A DNA stretch of 64,000 bases from Bacteroidota bacterium (lineage in GTDB: Bacteria; Bacteroidota; Bacteroidia; Cytophagales; Cytophagaceae), in contig JAEWAY010000022.1 of assembly GCA_023391415.1 (NCBI GenBank), positions 186,001 through 250,000 on the forward strand, in the 5' to 3' direction. The notes under the pieces were generated by a model. That model ran no database searches, was not told the origin of the DNA, and saw nothing but the letters and a program-made list of their open reading frames with translations. Shown one piece after another: positions 53,359-63,083 of this stretch. How positions within the stretch are numbered: position 1 is the stretch's first letter; every line of letters starts with the position of its first letter. A program made the translations under genes and the position numbers.

Positions 53359-53763
53359 TTAGCTATGCAGTATTACGAGCCCCTCAAACTCCGGAATCGA
53401 AGTCAGGTTCTCCTCAATGATGGAATCCGGCAGAAATATGTATTTCTTGTCAAACAACTGTCCCTTGCTGTAGTAGCTGACCCAGTATTGGTTGTTGAGA
53501 TGGAAAACCGAGCTGTCTATAGGCTCGATGAGTACACGCGCCTTCGCGTCGATCAATGGGAAATGATGACGTAGGGTTGAGGTCTCCTGTTTTTCATCGT
53601 TAAGAGTGCCATAACCTTTCGAAGTGACGAATACATTTTCCAGAGGAAACGGATTGCGGTTGATCAGATGTACATACCAGCCTGGTTCGGTTGTTTCACT
53701 GGTTTCCTGGGCGACTACGATGAGCACGCCTTCTACCTGTGGAAATTCAATATCTTTTTTCAT
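53359..53763 (-). CDS. Conserved hypothetical protein, Bacteroidota-specific
   Basis: This 134-aa soluble protein has blocks EFPQVEGVLIVVAQE, WYVHLINRNPFPLENVFVTS, TSTLRHHFPLIDAKARVLIE and KKYIFLPDSIIEENLTSIP. It belongs, from memory, to a short Bacteroidota family sometimes wrongly labelled as phenylalanyl-tRNA synthetase subunit; it has no synthetase motif. It looks beta-rich. Its start overlaps the lipB stop by 4 bp on the minus strand, suggesting co-transcription with lipB. Confidence 0.75.
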   Translation of the reverse strand: MKKDIEFPQVEGVLIVVAQETSETTEPGWYVHLINRNPFPLENVFVTSKGYGTLNDEKQETSTLRHHFPLIDAKARVLIEPIDSSVFHLNNQYWVSYYSKGQLFDKKYIFLPDSIIEENLTSIPEFEGLVILHS

Positions 53764-54497
53764 CGTTGAAGTTCTTGTATGTCTTTTTCTGCGATCGTCA
53801 TTTCAAACAGATCCGCCAGATGCCTTAATAGCTTGCCTTCTACCTCCTTCATGTCTACAGGCCTATCAAGCTCCCGCGAGAGTGAAGTGACAGCCTTGTC
53901 CTGTATGCCGCAGGGAACAATATGTTCGAAATAGCTCAGGTCCGTATTCACGTTGAAGCCCAGTCCATGCATAGTGACCCATCGGCTGGTTTTTACGCCC
54001 AGAGCGCATATTTTTCGGGCCCCCGGTTTTTCATAGTCGATCCATACGCCGGTCAGTCCTTCTATACGGCCCCCCTTGAGGCCATACTCTCCGATAGTCC
54101 GGATGACCGCTTCCTCAAGAAAGCGCAGGTATTTATGAATATCGGTAAAGAAATTGTCCAGGTCCAGAATCGGATACGCGGTGATCTGTCCAGGTCCATG
54201 ATACGTAATATCGCCGCCCCGGTTGATTTCGTAATAAGAAGCTCCCTTCGCCAGCAAGTATTCTCTGGGTAAAAGCAGATGATCCGCTTTCCCGCTTTTG
54301 CCAAGTGTATATACGTGTGGATGCTGGCAAAACAGGAGATAGCTGCCCGTAGGCTCGGCCTGTTCCGGGTCTAGGGAACGATTGGCGATTTTTTTTTCAA
54401 TGACGCCGTTAAACAGCCGTGTCTGAAGATCCCAGCATTCTTTATAATCGATCAGGCCTGTATTTGAGAATACTACGTTTTTATCTTTACTTTGCAT
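53760..54497 (-). CDS. lipB: Lipoyl(octanoyl) transferase
   Basis: This 245-aa enzyme moves octanoate from ACP to the lipoyl domains of E2 and GcvH. Family motifs are YEINRGGDITYHGPGQITAY, KICALGVKTSRWVTMHGLGF with the catalytic Lys, and HIVPCGIQDKAVTSL with the catalytic Cys. I chose ATG at 54497 (MQSKDKNVVFS), since an upstream GTG at 54524 adds nine residues without family character. It is the start of a leftward unit with the conserved hypothetical, and is functionally linked to the lipoylated E2 and E3 genes at the start of the window. It is divergent from yraN. Confidence 0.94.
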   Translation of the reverse strand: MQSKDKNVVFSNTGLIDYKECWDLQTRLFNGVIEKKIANRSLDPEQAEPTGSYLLFCQHPHVYTLGKSGKADHLLLPREYLLAKGASYYEINRGGDITYHGPGQITAYPILDLDNFFTDIHKYLRFLEEAVIRTIGEYGLKGGRIEGLTGVWIDYEKPGARKICALGVKTSRWVTMHGLGFNVNTDLSYFEHIVPCGIQDKAVTSLSRELDRPVDMKEVEGKLLRHLADLFEMTIAEKDIQELQR

Positions 54498-54566
54498 CGT
54501 TACGGAATATTCTGAGATATTCACGCGAATTAAACACTTTTTCCATATACAACGATTTTTCTTTTT

Positions 54567-54905
54567 ATGAGGAATACGCTTTCACTTGGCAAGGAAGGAG
54601 AAACCGCCGCGGTTCGGTTCCTGTTGGAGAAAAACTATGAATTAGTGGAAAAAAACTACCGTTTCGGACATGGGGAGATTGATCTTATTGTAAAAAAGGA
54701 TAATATCCTCATCTTTGTAGAAGTAAAGTATCGTTCAAGTTCATATTTTGGCTTTCCCGAAACATTTGTCAATCCCGCCAAGAAAAAGAAAGTGCTGGAA
54801 ACGGCGGAGGCTTACATGGAACGGGTAAACTGGCGGGCGGACATCCGCTTTGACGTAGTGGCGATTACCGGAGCGGAAATCGAACATTTTGAAGACGCTT
54901 TCTGA
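54567..54905 (+). CDS. YraN/UPF0102 family putative endonuclease
   Basis: This 112-aa protein has the nuclease-like core RFGHGEIDLIVKKDNILIF followed by VEVKYRSS, a D-ExK motif of the restriction-endonuclease-like fold. The N-terminal LGKEGETAAVRFLLEKNYE and the C-terminal IRFDVVAITG are also typical. The biological role of the family is not settled. It is divergent from lipB and 40 bp ahead of the mannose-6-phosphate isomerase gene. Confidence 0.9.
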   Translation: MRNTLSLGKEGETAAVRFLLEKNYELVEKNYRFGHGEIDLIVKKDNILIFVEVKYRSSSYFGFPETFVNPAKKKKVLETAEAYMERVNWRADIRFDVVAITGAEIEHFEDAF

Positions 54906-54945
54906 ATGAATAAACTAAAATAGATTCAATTACTATAATAGACAT

Positions 54946-55929
54946 ATGAGTATCTCTTTATATCCGCTTAAGTTTGATCCCATATACAAAGACAAGATAT
55001 GGGGCGGCAAAAAGTTGAAGTCTCTTTTGAATAAGAATTTTGAACCCTTGCCCAACTGTGGAGAAAGCTGGGAGATATCGGGAGTTAAAGGCAATGAATC
55101 CGTAGTGGCGAACGGTCCGTTGAAAGGAAAAAGTCTGCCGGAGCTTATCCGGGAATATAAAGGCCAACTGACCGGCGAAAAGGTATATCAGGCTTCTGGC
55201 GAAGAGTTTCCTTTGCTGGTAAAGTTTCTGGACGCCAACGAGGATTTGTCGATTCAGGTGCATCCCGACGATGAGCAGGCCAGGGCGCGGCATGGCTCTC
55301 TCGGCAAGACGGAGATGTGGTATATCTTTCAGGCGGATGAAAACGCCCGCTTGATAGCGGGCTTCAACAGAGATCTTACGAAAGAGGAATACCTGAAGTA
55401 TTTTCATGAAGGAAAACTGGAGGATATACTGAATAAAGAAGCTGTGCGGGCTGGCGATGTATTTTTCATTCCCGCGGGCCGCGTGCACACGATCGGTAAG
55501 GGCATCTGCATCGCCGAGATCCAGCAGACTTCCGATATTACCTATCGGATTTATGATTTTGACCGAGTCGACGATCAGGGGCGAAAAAGAGAGCTGCATG
55601 TGGAAGAAGCGTTGGATGTACTGGATTTTAAGTCTTATCCAGAATATAAGTCACCCTATGAGGATGAGGCCGGAAAGCCGGTGAGGTTAGTAGATTGCGA
55701 TTATTTTACAACGAATAAGATTGTTTTGGACAGGGTATTGGAGAGAGATTACCACGCGATCGACTCTTTCGCGCTTTATATCTGCTTCGAGGGGCGCTTT
55801 TCACTCGACTATGGAGTCGGGGAGCTGGAAGTATCAAAGGGTGAATCCATACTGCTGCCGGCGGCGATCAAAAATACGACGTTGAGGCCTTCGCCTCAGG
55901 CTTCTCTGCTGGAGGTATATATAGGCTGA
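54946..55929 (+). CDS. manA: Mannose-6-phosphate isomerase, class I
   Basis: This 327-aa zinc enzyme links fructose 6-phosphate to mannose 6-phosphate. It is the short cupin form found in Bacteroidota and Firmicutes: KFDPIYKDKIWGGKKLKSLL near the N-terminus, the zinc motif IQVHPDDEQARARHG near 100, FIPAGRVHTIGKGICIAEI near 180 and QTSDITYRIYDFDR after it. The C-terminal cupin part covers about 240-327. It lies in the same direction as yraN and is separated from gltB by a 471-bp spacer. Confidence 0.94.
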   Translation: MSISLYPLKFDPIYKDKIWGGKKLKSLLNKNFEPLPNCGESWEISGVKGNESVVANGPLKGKSLPELIREYKGQLTGEKVYQASGEEFPLLVKFLDANEDLSIQVHPDDEQARARHGSLGKTEMWYIFQADENARLIAGFNRDLTKEEYLKYFHEGKLEDILNKEAVRAGDVFFIPAGRVHTIGKGICIAEIQQTSDITYRIYDFDRVDDQGRKRELHVEEALDVLDFKSYPEYKSPYEDEAGKPVRLVDCDYFTTNKIVLDRVLERDYHAIDSFALYICFEGRFSLDYGVGELEVSKGESILLPAAIKNTTLRPSPQASLLEVYIG

Positions 55930-55968
55930 AACGGTAGTTTACAGGATACCGCCCTAAGCCTGTCCAGG

Positions 55969-56030
55969 CCCGGGTTAAGATAATTTTTATTCATTATCAA
56001 AATATTGCAATTTTGTTGGTTTAGCCCGGG
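55969..56030. repeat. Inverted repeat with long loop downstream of manA
   Basis: The arms cccgggttaa (55969-55978) and ttagcccggg (56021-56030) pair over 10 bp with one G-U; the loop is 42 nt and AT-rich. No T-run follows, so it is not a standard terminator. Confidence 0.45.
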
Positions 56031-56237
56031 ACCCTGAATCGCGAGCGCCTTCATTTTTCCCTTCTGAGTGATATTTGTCTTGCTCTGTTCGCTTTTCCAC
56101 CATTTTTTTGCTAAATTTCATTAATTCAGCTTTATTAAATAGTTTAATTCGAACTTTATTTTGTATTATTTTAAGAAATATTAAATAGATGTAATAAATA
56201 CGACCTTTAAAAAATTCTTTTTTAAAATTTTAAACTG

Positions 56238-56245
56238 TAAATTTG
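56238..56245 (+). promoter_or_regulatory. Putative -7 element of the gltBD promoter
   Basis: TAAATTTG fits TAnnTTTG; a T-run lies near the -33 position. If used, the transcript would have a leader of about 150 nt before gltB. Confidence 0.4.
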
Positions 56246-56400
56246 TAGACGCGTGTCTTTAAAAAATCAAATTTCATTTGTGATTTGATCTCTTTATTAG
56301 CCTTCGGGCGACTAAAGATAAAGCAGTCCTGAACTATTGAAAAATGGTTCACGTTGGGTTTTAATCGGTAAAAGATTCTCACATATTTAAACATAACTGA

Positions 56401-59400
56401 ATGGCGGATAGAAACACTACCGGACTATATGATCCGAGCTTTGAGCATGACTCATGCGGTATTGGTTTTGTGGCCAATATTAAAGGTAGAAAGTCACACG
56501 ATATTGTTGCCGACGCCCTGTCTATGCTTGCCCGAATGGAGCATCGCGGAGCATGTGGCTGTGAAAGTAATACAGGAGATGGCGCTGGAATTCTGATACA
56601 GGTTCCCCACGAGTTTTTTGTGGATGAATGCGTGAAGATCGGTATAAAACTGCCCGCTTTTGGAGATTATGGCGTAGGAGTAGTATTTTTTCCGCAGGAT
56701 GAGAAATTAAGGGAAGATTGTAAGGAAATCTTTAACAGAAATATCGAGAAATTGGGCATGTCCTTGCTTGGATACAGGAAGCTGCCTGTAGACAATAGCA
56801 TGATCGGTCCAAGCGCTCTGGCGGTGGAGCCTCATATGGAGCAGGTTTTTATCCGTAAACCCGATTCCATTGAAAATCCGGACGAGTTCGAAAGAAAACT
56901 GTTCATTCTAAGAAACTATACTACCAGACTTGTACACGAATCCCTTCGTTTGCAGGTCCCTCAGATCAAGGACGCGTTCCACATAGCTTCACTTTCCTAT
57001 AAGACCGTTATATACAAAGGTCAGTTGACCACCCGTCAGGTAAGACCTTATTTTCCCGATTTGCAGAAGAAAGAAGTCGTTTCGGCCCTCGCCCTTGTGC
57101 ATTCGCGTTTTTCAACCAATACGTTCCCGTCATTCAGACTCGCCCAGCCGTTCAGATACATCGCTCACAATGGCGAGATCAATACTGTAAAAGGCAACGT
57201 AAACTGGATGAAAGCTCAGGAAGCGGGATTCTCTTCAAAGTACTTTACAAGGGAAGAGCTTGACATGATCACGCCGATTTGCGATCTCGCCAACTCTGAC
57301 TCCGCCAATCTCGACAACGTCGTGGAGTTGCTTACCCTTTCCGGAAGATCCTTGCCTCACGTAATGATGATGCTTGTGCCGGAAGCGTGGGATGGCAATG
57401 AACATATGCCGGTATATAAGAGAGAGTTTTATGAATACCACGCTACGCTCATGGAGCCATGGGATGGTCCGGCTTCCATCTGTTTTACCGATGGAAAGAT
57501 TGTGGGCGCTACCCTTGACAGGAATGGATTAAGACCTTCCCGCTATTGCGTCACCGAAGATCATAAAGTCATCATGGCTTCCGAGGCCGGTGTACTGGAG
57601 ATCGATCAGTCCAAAGTCGTCAGCAAGGGCCGGTTGCAACCAGGCAGAATGTTTGTCGTCAACATGGAAGAGGGAAGGATTATCAGCGACGAAGAGCTAA
57701 AAGAAGCCATATGTACAGCTCAGCCTTATGGCGAGTGGCTGAAAAATAAGATTAAGCTGTCAGAAGTTTCCGAACCTCAGATAGCCTATACGCAACCGGA
57801 TGAAAAGACACTTCTCAAAAAGCAACTGGCTTTTGGTTATAGCGTGGAAGATGTCCGGAAAATCCTTAATGAAATGGCGGAGCATGGCAAAGAGCCTCTT
57901 GGCTCTATGGGTACCGACGCGCCTCTGGCTATTTTGTCCGATCAGGCTCAGCACCTTTCCAGCTATTTCAAACAGTTGTTCGCTCAGGTGACCAACCCGC
58001 CGATCGACCCCATCAGAGAGCGTCTGGTCATGTCGCTTGTCTCGTATGTGGGTGGTTCCCTCAACCTGCTGGAAGAGTCTCCGATGCATTGCAGACAGGT
58101 CGAGCTTAGTCAGCCCGTGCTTACCAACAAGGATCTCGAAAAACTCAGACATCTTGATCAGGATTATTTCCAGACCAAGACCATTAATATTTTCTTTAAG
58201 TCGGACGATACGCCCGGCACGCTGGAGAAGGCGCTTAACAGGATCTGCAACTACGCGGCGGACGCCGTAGAGGACGGATTCTCCATTATTCTTCTTTCCG
58301 ACAGAAGCATCGACAGCAGCCACGCTCCGATTCCTTCATTGCTCGCGACTTCCGCCGTACATCATCACCTGATGAGAAAAGGCCTGAGAGGCAAAGTGGG
58401 TATCGTTGTGGAAGCCGGTGACGTGTGGGAAGTGCACCATTTCGCCACGCTGATCAGTTTTGGGGCATCCGCCGTCAATCCATATCTCGCGTTTGAGACT
58501 ATTGTCGATCAGAAGCGCAAAGGGTTTATCAAAGCGGATGTACCGGATGAGAAATTATTCAAAAACTTTATAAAAGCGGTTAATGACGGCTTGTTGAAAG
58601 TTTTCTCAAAAATGGGAATCTCAACACTTCAGTCCTATCAGGGAGCCCAGATATTCGAGGCGCTTGGTATCCGTAAAGACGTTATTGACAAATATTTTAC
58701 CAGAACAGTATCCAGAGTGGGTGGCTTGTCGCTTGACGGCATAGCGAAAGAAGCGTTGCTCAAGCACAGAAACGCGTTTCCTCCCAAACTGGTTCCGAAT
58801 CAGAAACTGGAAGTTGGAGGAGTTTATCAATGGAAGCGCCGCGGTGAATTCCATTTATTCAATCCTCAGACCATTCACCTGCTACAGCACTCTACAAGAA
58901 CCGGCGATTATCAGGTATATAAGAAATACGCGAAGCTGATCAATGATCAGAGCGAGCGCGCCGTTACGCTGAGAAGCCTGCTTAAGTTCAGGACCAATGT
59001 AGATCCTGTGCCATTGGAAGAAGTAGAGCCGATTGAAAGTATCTTTAAGCGTTTCGCCACTGGAGCCATGTCTTTTGGATCCATCTCCTTCGAGGCGCAT
59101 ACGACGCTCGCGATCGCTATGAACCGCATCGGTGGAAAGAGTAACTCCGGCGAAGGCGGCGAAGACGAGGCCCGCTATGAGAAAAAGCCAAATGGCGACT
59201 GGGAAAGGTCGGCGATCAAGCAGGTAGCTTCCGGCCGTTTTGGCGTCACGAGCTACTATCTGGCCAACGCGGATGAACTGCAGATTAAACTTGCTCAGGG
59301 AGCGAAGCCCGGTGAAGGCGGGCAGTTGCCTGGCGATAAAGTGGATGACTGGATCGGTCGGGTACGTCACTCTACTCCGGGTGTAGGATTGATATCTCCG

Positions 59401-60960
59401 CCTCCGCATCACGATATTTATTCAATTGAGGATTTAGCCCAATTGATTTATGATCTTAAAAACTCCAACCCGGCCGCCAGAATCAACGTGAAACTGGTTT
59501 CCGAGGCTGGAGTCGGCACCATCGCCGCCGGCGTGTCCAAAGCGCACGCGGATGTAGTGCTCATCGCCGGTTATGACGGAGGTACGGGGGCTTCTCCGAT
59601 TAGCTCTATCCGTCACGCTGGTTTGCCATGGGAGCTAGGCCTGGCCGAGACTCATCAGACCCTTGTACGCAACAATCTGAGAAGCCGTATCGTCGTGCAG
59701 GCGGACGGACAGATGAAGACCGGCCGCGATCTCGCGATCGCCGCGCTGCTTGGAGCGGAAGAGTGGGGAGTAGCTACCGCCGCTCTGGTTACGACGGGTT
59801 GTATCATGATGCGTAAATGTCATCTCAATACCTGTCCGGTAGGAGTCGCTACGCAGAACAAGGATCTAAGAGCGTTGTTCTCCGGCAAGCCGGAGCATGT
59901 GGTTAATCTGTTTACCTTTCTGGCTACTGAGCTTAGAGAGATTATGGCTGAGCTGGGTTACAGGACCGTCAATGAGATGGTGGGACAGGTGGATCGCCTT
60001 GAGTTGAGAGACAATTTGAAACACTGGAAGCACCAGAGTGTAGATTTGTCGGCTATTCTGCACAAGGAGTACGCGGCGGAAGGTGTTGGTATCTATCAGA
60101 CCGAAGAGCAGGATCACGGTATCGACGCTATTCTGGATCTTACGCTGATCGATCACGCGAAGGACGCTCTTGAGGAAGGCAAGGAGGTGAATGGTACGTT
60201 TAGCATCAACAATGAAGACCGTTCTACGGGAACCATGCTTTCCTATGAAGTATCTACCAGATATAAAGGACAGGGATTGCCGGAAGGAACCATTCACTTT
60301 AAGTTTCTTGGTTCCGCTGGACAAAGCTTCGGGGCTTTCGCCGCGCCGGGAATCAAATTTGAACTGGAAGGCGAGGCCAACGACTACTTCGGCAAAGGTC
60401 TTTCGGGAGGCAAGTTGATCGTATATCCGGACGCTAAGGCGAAATTCGCTCCCAGTCAAAATATTATCTGCGGAAACGTAGCGTTTTACGGAGCGACATC
60501 CGGTGAAGCTTATATCAGAGGCCAGGCGGGTGAGCGTTTCTGTGTTCGAAACTCCGGAGCGAAAGCCGTCGTGGAGGGAATCGGAGATCATGGCTGCGAA
60601 TATATGACCGGCGGGGTGGCGGTGATCCTGGGTGAAACCGGAAGAAACTTCGCCGCGGGCATGAGTGGTGGTATCGCGTATGTCCTTGATGAAAAGGACA
60701 CGTTCAAGTCCAGAGTAAATATGGGAATGATCTTGTTCGACACGATGGAGAACGAGGATTTTGAAACCCTGAAGACATTGATAAAAAATCATTTTAAGTA
60801 TACCGGTAGCGACGTGGCGGAAAAGATCCTGAAAGATTGGGATAGCTACAGTGGAAAATTTGTCAAGGTAATGCCGACAGACTATAAAGCTGTATTGGAA
60901 AAAAGAAAACAACAGACGCAAGGTTCAACGGACAATAAGGAGGTATTGATTCATGGGTAA
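56401..60960 (+). CDS. gltB: Glutamate synthase large subunit
   Basis: This 1,519-aa enzyme makes two glutamates from glutamine and 2-oxoglutarate. The class II glutaminase domain begins after a short leader: the catalytic Cys is in EHDSCGIGFVANIKG (Cys19), exposed after propeptide removal in this family. The central domain follows (about 440-740). The FMN-binding synthase domain (about 830-1200) has SNSGEGGEDEARY, GQLPGDKVD, and MMRKCHLNTCPVGVATQN with the 3Fe-4S Cys. The beta-helix GXGXG domain (about 1290-1480) has GATSGEAYIRGQAGERF. It overlaps gltD by 8 bp. Confidence 0.97.
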   Translation: MADRNTTGLYDPSFEHDSCGIGFVANIKGRKSHDIVADALSMLARMEHRGACGCESNTGDGAGILIQVPHEFFVDECVKIGIKLPAFGDYGVGVVFFPQDEKLREDCKEIFNRNIEKLGMSLLGYRKLPVDNSMIGPSALAVEPHMEQVFIRKPDSIENPDEFERKLFILRNYTTRLVHESLRLQVPQIKDAFHIASLSYKTVIYKGQLTTRQVRPYFPDLQKKEVVSALALVHSRFSTNTFPSFRLAQPFRYIAHNGEINTVKGNVNWMKAQEAGFSSKYFTREELDMITPICDLANSDSANLDNVVELLTLSGRSLPHVMMMLVPEAWDGNEHMPVYKREFYEYHATLMEPWDGPASICFTDGKIVGATLDRNGLRPSRYCVTEDHKVIMASEAGVLEIDQSKVVSKGRLQPGRMFVVNMEEGRIISDEELKEAICTAQPYGEWLKNKIKLSEVSEPQIAYTQPDEKTLLKKQLAFGYSVEDVRKILNEMAEHGKEPLGSMGTDAPLAILSDQAQHLSSYFKQLFAQVTNPPIDPIRERLVMSLVSYVGGSLNLLEESPMHCRQVELSQPVLTNKDLEKLRHLDQDYFQTKTINIFFKSDDTPGTLEKALNRICNYAADAVEDGFSIILLSDRSIDSSHAPIPSLLATSAVHHHLMRKGLRGKVGIVVEAGDVWEVHHFATLISFGASAVNPYLAFETIVDQKRKGFIKADVPDEKLFKNFIKAVNDGLLKVFSKMGISTLQSYQGAQIFEALGIRKDVIDKYFTRTVSRVGGLSLDGIAKEALLKHRNAFPPKLVPNQKLEVGGVYQWKRRGEFHLFNPQTIHLLQHSTRTGDYQVYKKYAKLINDQSERAVTLRSLLKFRTNVDPVPLEEVEPIESIFKRFATGAMSFGSISFEAHTTLAIAMNRIGGKSNSGEGGEDEARYEKKPNGDWERSAIKQVASGRFGVTSYYLANADELQIKLAQGAKPGEGGQLPGDKVDDWIGRVRHSTPGVGLISPPPHHDIYSIEDLAQLIYDLKNSNPAARINVKLVSEAGVGTIAAGVSKAHADVVLIAGYDGGTGASPISSIRHAGLPWELGLAETHQTLVRNNLRSRIVVQADGQMKTGRDLAIAALLGAEEWGVATAALVTTGCIMMRKCHLNTCPVGVATQNKDLRALFSGKPEHVVNLFTFLATELREIMAELGYRTVNEMVGQVDRLELRDNLKHWKHQSVDLSAILHKEYAAEGVGIYQTEEQDHGIDAILDLTLIDHAKDALEEGKEVNGTFSINNEDRSTGTMLSYEVSTRYKGQGLPEGTIHFKFLGSAGQSFGAFAAPGIKFELEGEANDYFGKGLSGGKLIVYPDAKAKFAPSQNIICGNVAFYGATSGEAYIRGQAGERFCVRNSGAKAVVEGIGDHGCEYMTGGVAVILGETGRNFAAGMSGGIAYVLDEKDTFKSRVNMGMILFDTMENEDFETLKTLIKNHFKYTGSDVAEKILKDWDSYSGKFVKVMPTDYKAVLEKRKQQTQGSTDNKEVLIHG

Positions 60961-62428
60961 ACCAACAGGCTTTCTCGAATTTGGAAGATCCCTGCCATCT
61001 AAACAGGATGCCAAGGAAAGAGTAAAACATTATAATGAGTTCATTGAGCTCTCTACCGAGGAAAGTATAAATACGCAAGCGGCCAGATGCATGGACTGTG
61101 GGGTGCCGTTTTGCCATAATGGCTGTCCGCTGGGCAATATTATTCCTGAGTTTAACGACGCGGTATATGAGAAACAATGGGAAGAGGCCGCTCGCATATT
61201 GTTGTCTACAAACAACTTCCCCGAGTTTACCGGACGTATATGTCCCGCGCCTTGCGAGGCCGCTTGCGTGCTTGGTATCAACAAGCCGCCGGTAACGATC
61301 GAGGAAATTGAGAAAACAATTATCGAAGTCGCTTTTCAGAAAGGAATCGTTAAGCCGAGGATTCCCGCGAAAAGAACAGGAAAGAAAGTGGCGGTAGTAG
61401 GATCGGGACCTTCCGGTCTGGCGGCGGCGGCTCAATTGAACCAGGCCGGACACGCGGTCACTGTGTTTGAACGCGCCGACGAAATCGGCGGCTTGTTGAG
61501 ATACGGTATACCGGATTTCAAATTGGAAAAATGGGTGATAGAGCGTAGGGTGAAATTGATGGAGGAGGAAGGTGTTACGTTCAGAACCAACGCCAATGTT
61601 GGCGAGAATATAAAAGTCAAGGAATTGCTCAACGATTTTGACGCGATTGTCCTTTGTGGAGGTTCCACTATTCCGAGAGATGTGCCTATTCCTGGCAGAA
61701 ACCTGAAAGGAGTGCATTTCGCTATGGATTTCCTCACTCAGCAAAACAGACGAGTTTCCGGAAAGCCCATCCTCGCGGAAGAGATTCTCGCTACGGACAA
61801 GCATGTTCTGGTAATCGGAGGTGGCGATACCGGGGCGGACTGTGTTGGTACTTCCAACAGGCACGGCGCGAAATCGGTCACGCAGATCGAGTTATTGCCT
61901 ATGCCCCCAACGGAAAGAACCATCGATATGCCCTGGCCAAACTGGCCTATGATATTGAGAACTTCTACTTCGCACGAGGAAGGATGCAACCGTCAATGGG
62001 CTTTGTTTACAAAGGAGTTCGTTGGTGACTCCGATGGCAATCTGGCTGGTGTAAAAGTAGCGGAAATGGGATGGACGACTCCGGAGCCTGGCAAAATGCC
62101 TAAATATCAGGAACTGCCGGGGACCGAAAGAGTTCTCCCCTGTGATCTCGCTTTCCTTGCCATAGGCTTCCTGCATCCTCAGCACGCGGGGATGCTGAAC
62201 GAGCTAGGAGTCGAGTATGACGAGCGCGGCAATGTCAAGTGCAATGACCAGTATCAGACTTCTGTCTCCAAAGTATTTTCCGCTGGGGATATGCGCAGAG
62301 GTCAGTCGCTTGTCGTCTGGGCTATTTCGGAAGGCCGTGAGGCTGCCCGTAATGTGGACATTTATCTGATGGGCGAGTCTAAACTAGAGGCGAAGGACAA
62401 TTCGATTCTGGAATTGAAGTCCATTTAA
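60953..62428 (+). CDS. gltD: Glutamate synthase small subunit
   Basis: This 491-aa subunit takes electrons from NAD(P)H and passes them over FAD and iron-sulfur clusters to GltB. The N-terminal cluster Cys are in CMDCGVPFCHNGCPLGN and CPAPCEAACVLGI. The FAD motif is VAVVGSGPSGLAAAAQLNQA (about 146-165), and the NADPH motif is VLVIGGGDTGADCVG (about 285-299). The C-terminal FAD block is VFSAGDMRRGQSLVVWAI. The start lies 8 bp inside gltB. The unit ends with the terminator at 62448-62473. Confidence 0.96.
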   Translation: MGKPTGFLEFGRSLPSKQDAKERVKHYNEFIELSTEESINTQAARCMDCGVPFCHNGCPLGNIIPEFNDAVYEKQWEEAARILLSTNNFPEFTGRICPAPCEAACVLGINKPPVTIEEIEKTIIEVAFQKGIVKPRIPAKRTGKKVAVVGSGPSGLAAAAQLNQAGHAVTVFERADEIGGLLRYGIPDFKLEKWVIERRVKLMEEEGVTFRTNANVGENIKVKELLNDFDAIVLCGGSTIPRDVPIPGRNLKGVHFAMDFLTQQNRRVSGKPILAEEILATDKHVLVIGGGDTGADCVGTSNRHGAKSVTQIELLPMPPTERTIDMPWPNWPMILRTSTSHEEGCNRQWALFTKEFVGDSDGNLAGVKVAEMGWTTPEPGKMPKYQELPGTERVLPCDLAFLAIGFLHPQHAGMLNELGVEYDERGNVKCNDQYQTSVSKVFSAGDMRRGQSLVVWAISEGREAARNVDIYLMGESKLEAKDNSILELKSI

Positions 62429-62447
62429 GTAATATTGAACATGCGTG

Positions 62448-62473
62448 AAAAGGAGGCTTGCCTCCTTTTTTTA
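62448..62473 (+). terminator. Terminator of gltBD
   Basis: A 9-bp perfect stem (aaaaggagg / cctcctttt) with a CTTG loop and following T-run lies 20 nt after the gltD stop. Confidence 0.85.
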
Positions 62474-62734
62474 TTTATCGTGTGGGAAAACCTTATGTGG
62501 CTGTGATCGGTAATTTTTCAATATTCCATGGATTGTGAAGAAGGTCTCCGGGAGAACCAATGTAACTGGCGGAAGACTCCATCTTCGGGACGCCTTCCTT
62601 TTTTTGTTAATATGACGTGGGAATCATTGTGTTTAAAGGCGCGTGGTCTGTGGATATGGTCTTGGCACGAAGACTATGATCGCCATGAGAGCGACAGGTT
62701 ATTGTCGATCGGGTGATCGTAAGAGATTTATGGA
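62474..62734. other. Spacer between gltD terminator and the DUF721 gene
   Basis: A 62-codon frame (62528-62716, +) is open but Trp/Arg-rich and shows no family resemblance; it probably is not a gene. I see no other signal. Confidence 0.5.
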
Positions 62735-63055
62735 CTACAAGAAAATGACCTCGGAGATAAAGTTTTCGCCATACTCCTTGTTGATCAGTTCGACTACCCT
62801 GGCGCTGGATGTGGTGAGCTGATGTTTGAGCGGAGCGGAATTGAGCTTGACGAAGAGTTTGTCGTTTTTAAAATAGATCTTGTCCGTTCGGACAGCGATG
62901 GTCTTGCCCATGATCTTTTGCCATGACGCGATCAGGTTTACTTGATTATAGCGGGATTTTAAGCGGTATACATTTAACAGCTCTTCAATACACTCCGAAA
63001 GGGGAGCGGCTTCGGAGCGTCTTTTGGTATCGGTCAGTCGTTTCTTAAAATTCAT
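62735..63055 (-). CDS. DUF721 (DciA-like) protein
   Basis: This 106-aa protein has the DUF721 layout: a helical N-terminus with PLSECIEELLNVYRLKSRYN, then IASWQKIMGKTIAVRTDKIY and FVKLNSAPLKHQLTTSSARV. DUF721 includes DciA, which helps load the replicative helicase in bacteria without DnaC; for this short Bacteroidota form the role is inferred. It lies 28 bp downstream of recF on the same strand, a common pairing. Confidence 0.85.
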   Translation of the reverse strand: MNFKKRLTDTKRRSEAAPLSECIEELLNVYRLKSRYNQVNLIASWQKIMGKTIAVRTDKIYFKNDKLFVKLNSAPLKHQLTTSSARVVELINKEYGENFISEVIFL

Positions 63056-63083
63056 TGGGTACCGCCTGGATTTTTATGATGGA

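Larger units (their letters stand above)
55930..56400. other. Long intergenic region upstream of gltB
   Basis: This 471-bp spacer has no open frame. It contains a 10-bp inverted repeat around CCCGGG (55969-55978 and 56021-56030), a very AT-rich tract (about 56100-56240), a TAnnTTTG element at 56238-56245 and then a leader of about 150 nt before the gltB ATG. Confidence 0.6.

Noticed and set aside
59866..60921. 351-codon open frame antisense to gltB
   Set aside because: Shadow of gltB; no start context or domain.
62528..62716. 62-codon open frame after gltD
   Set aside because: Trp-rich, no homology that I recognise and no promoter or coupling; more likely a chance frame.
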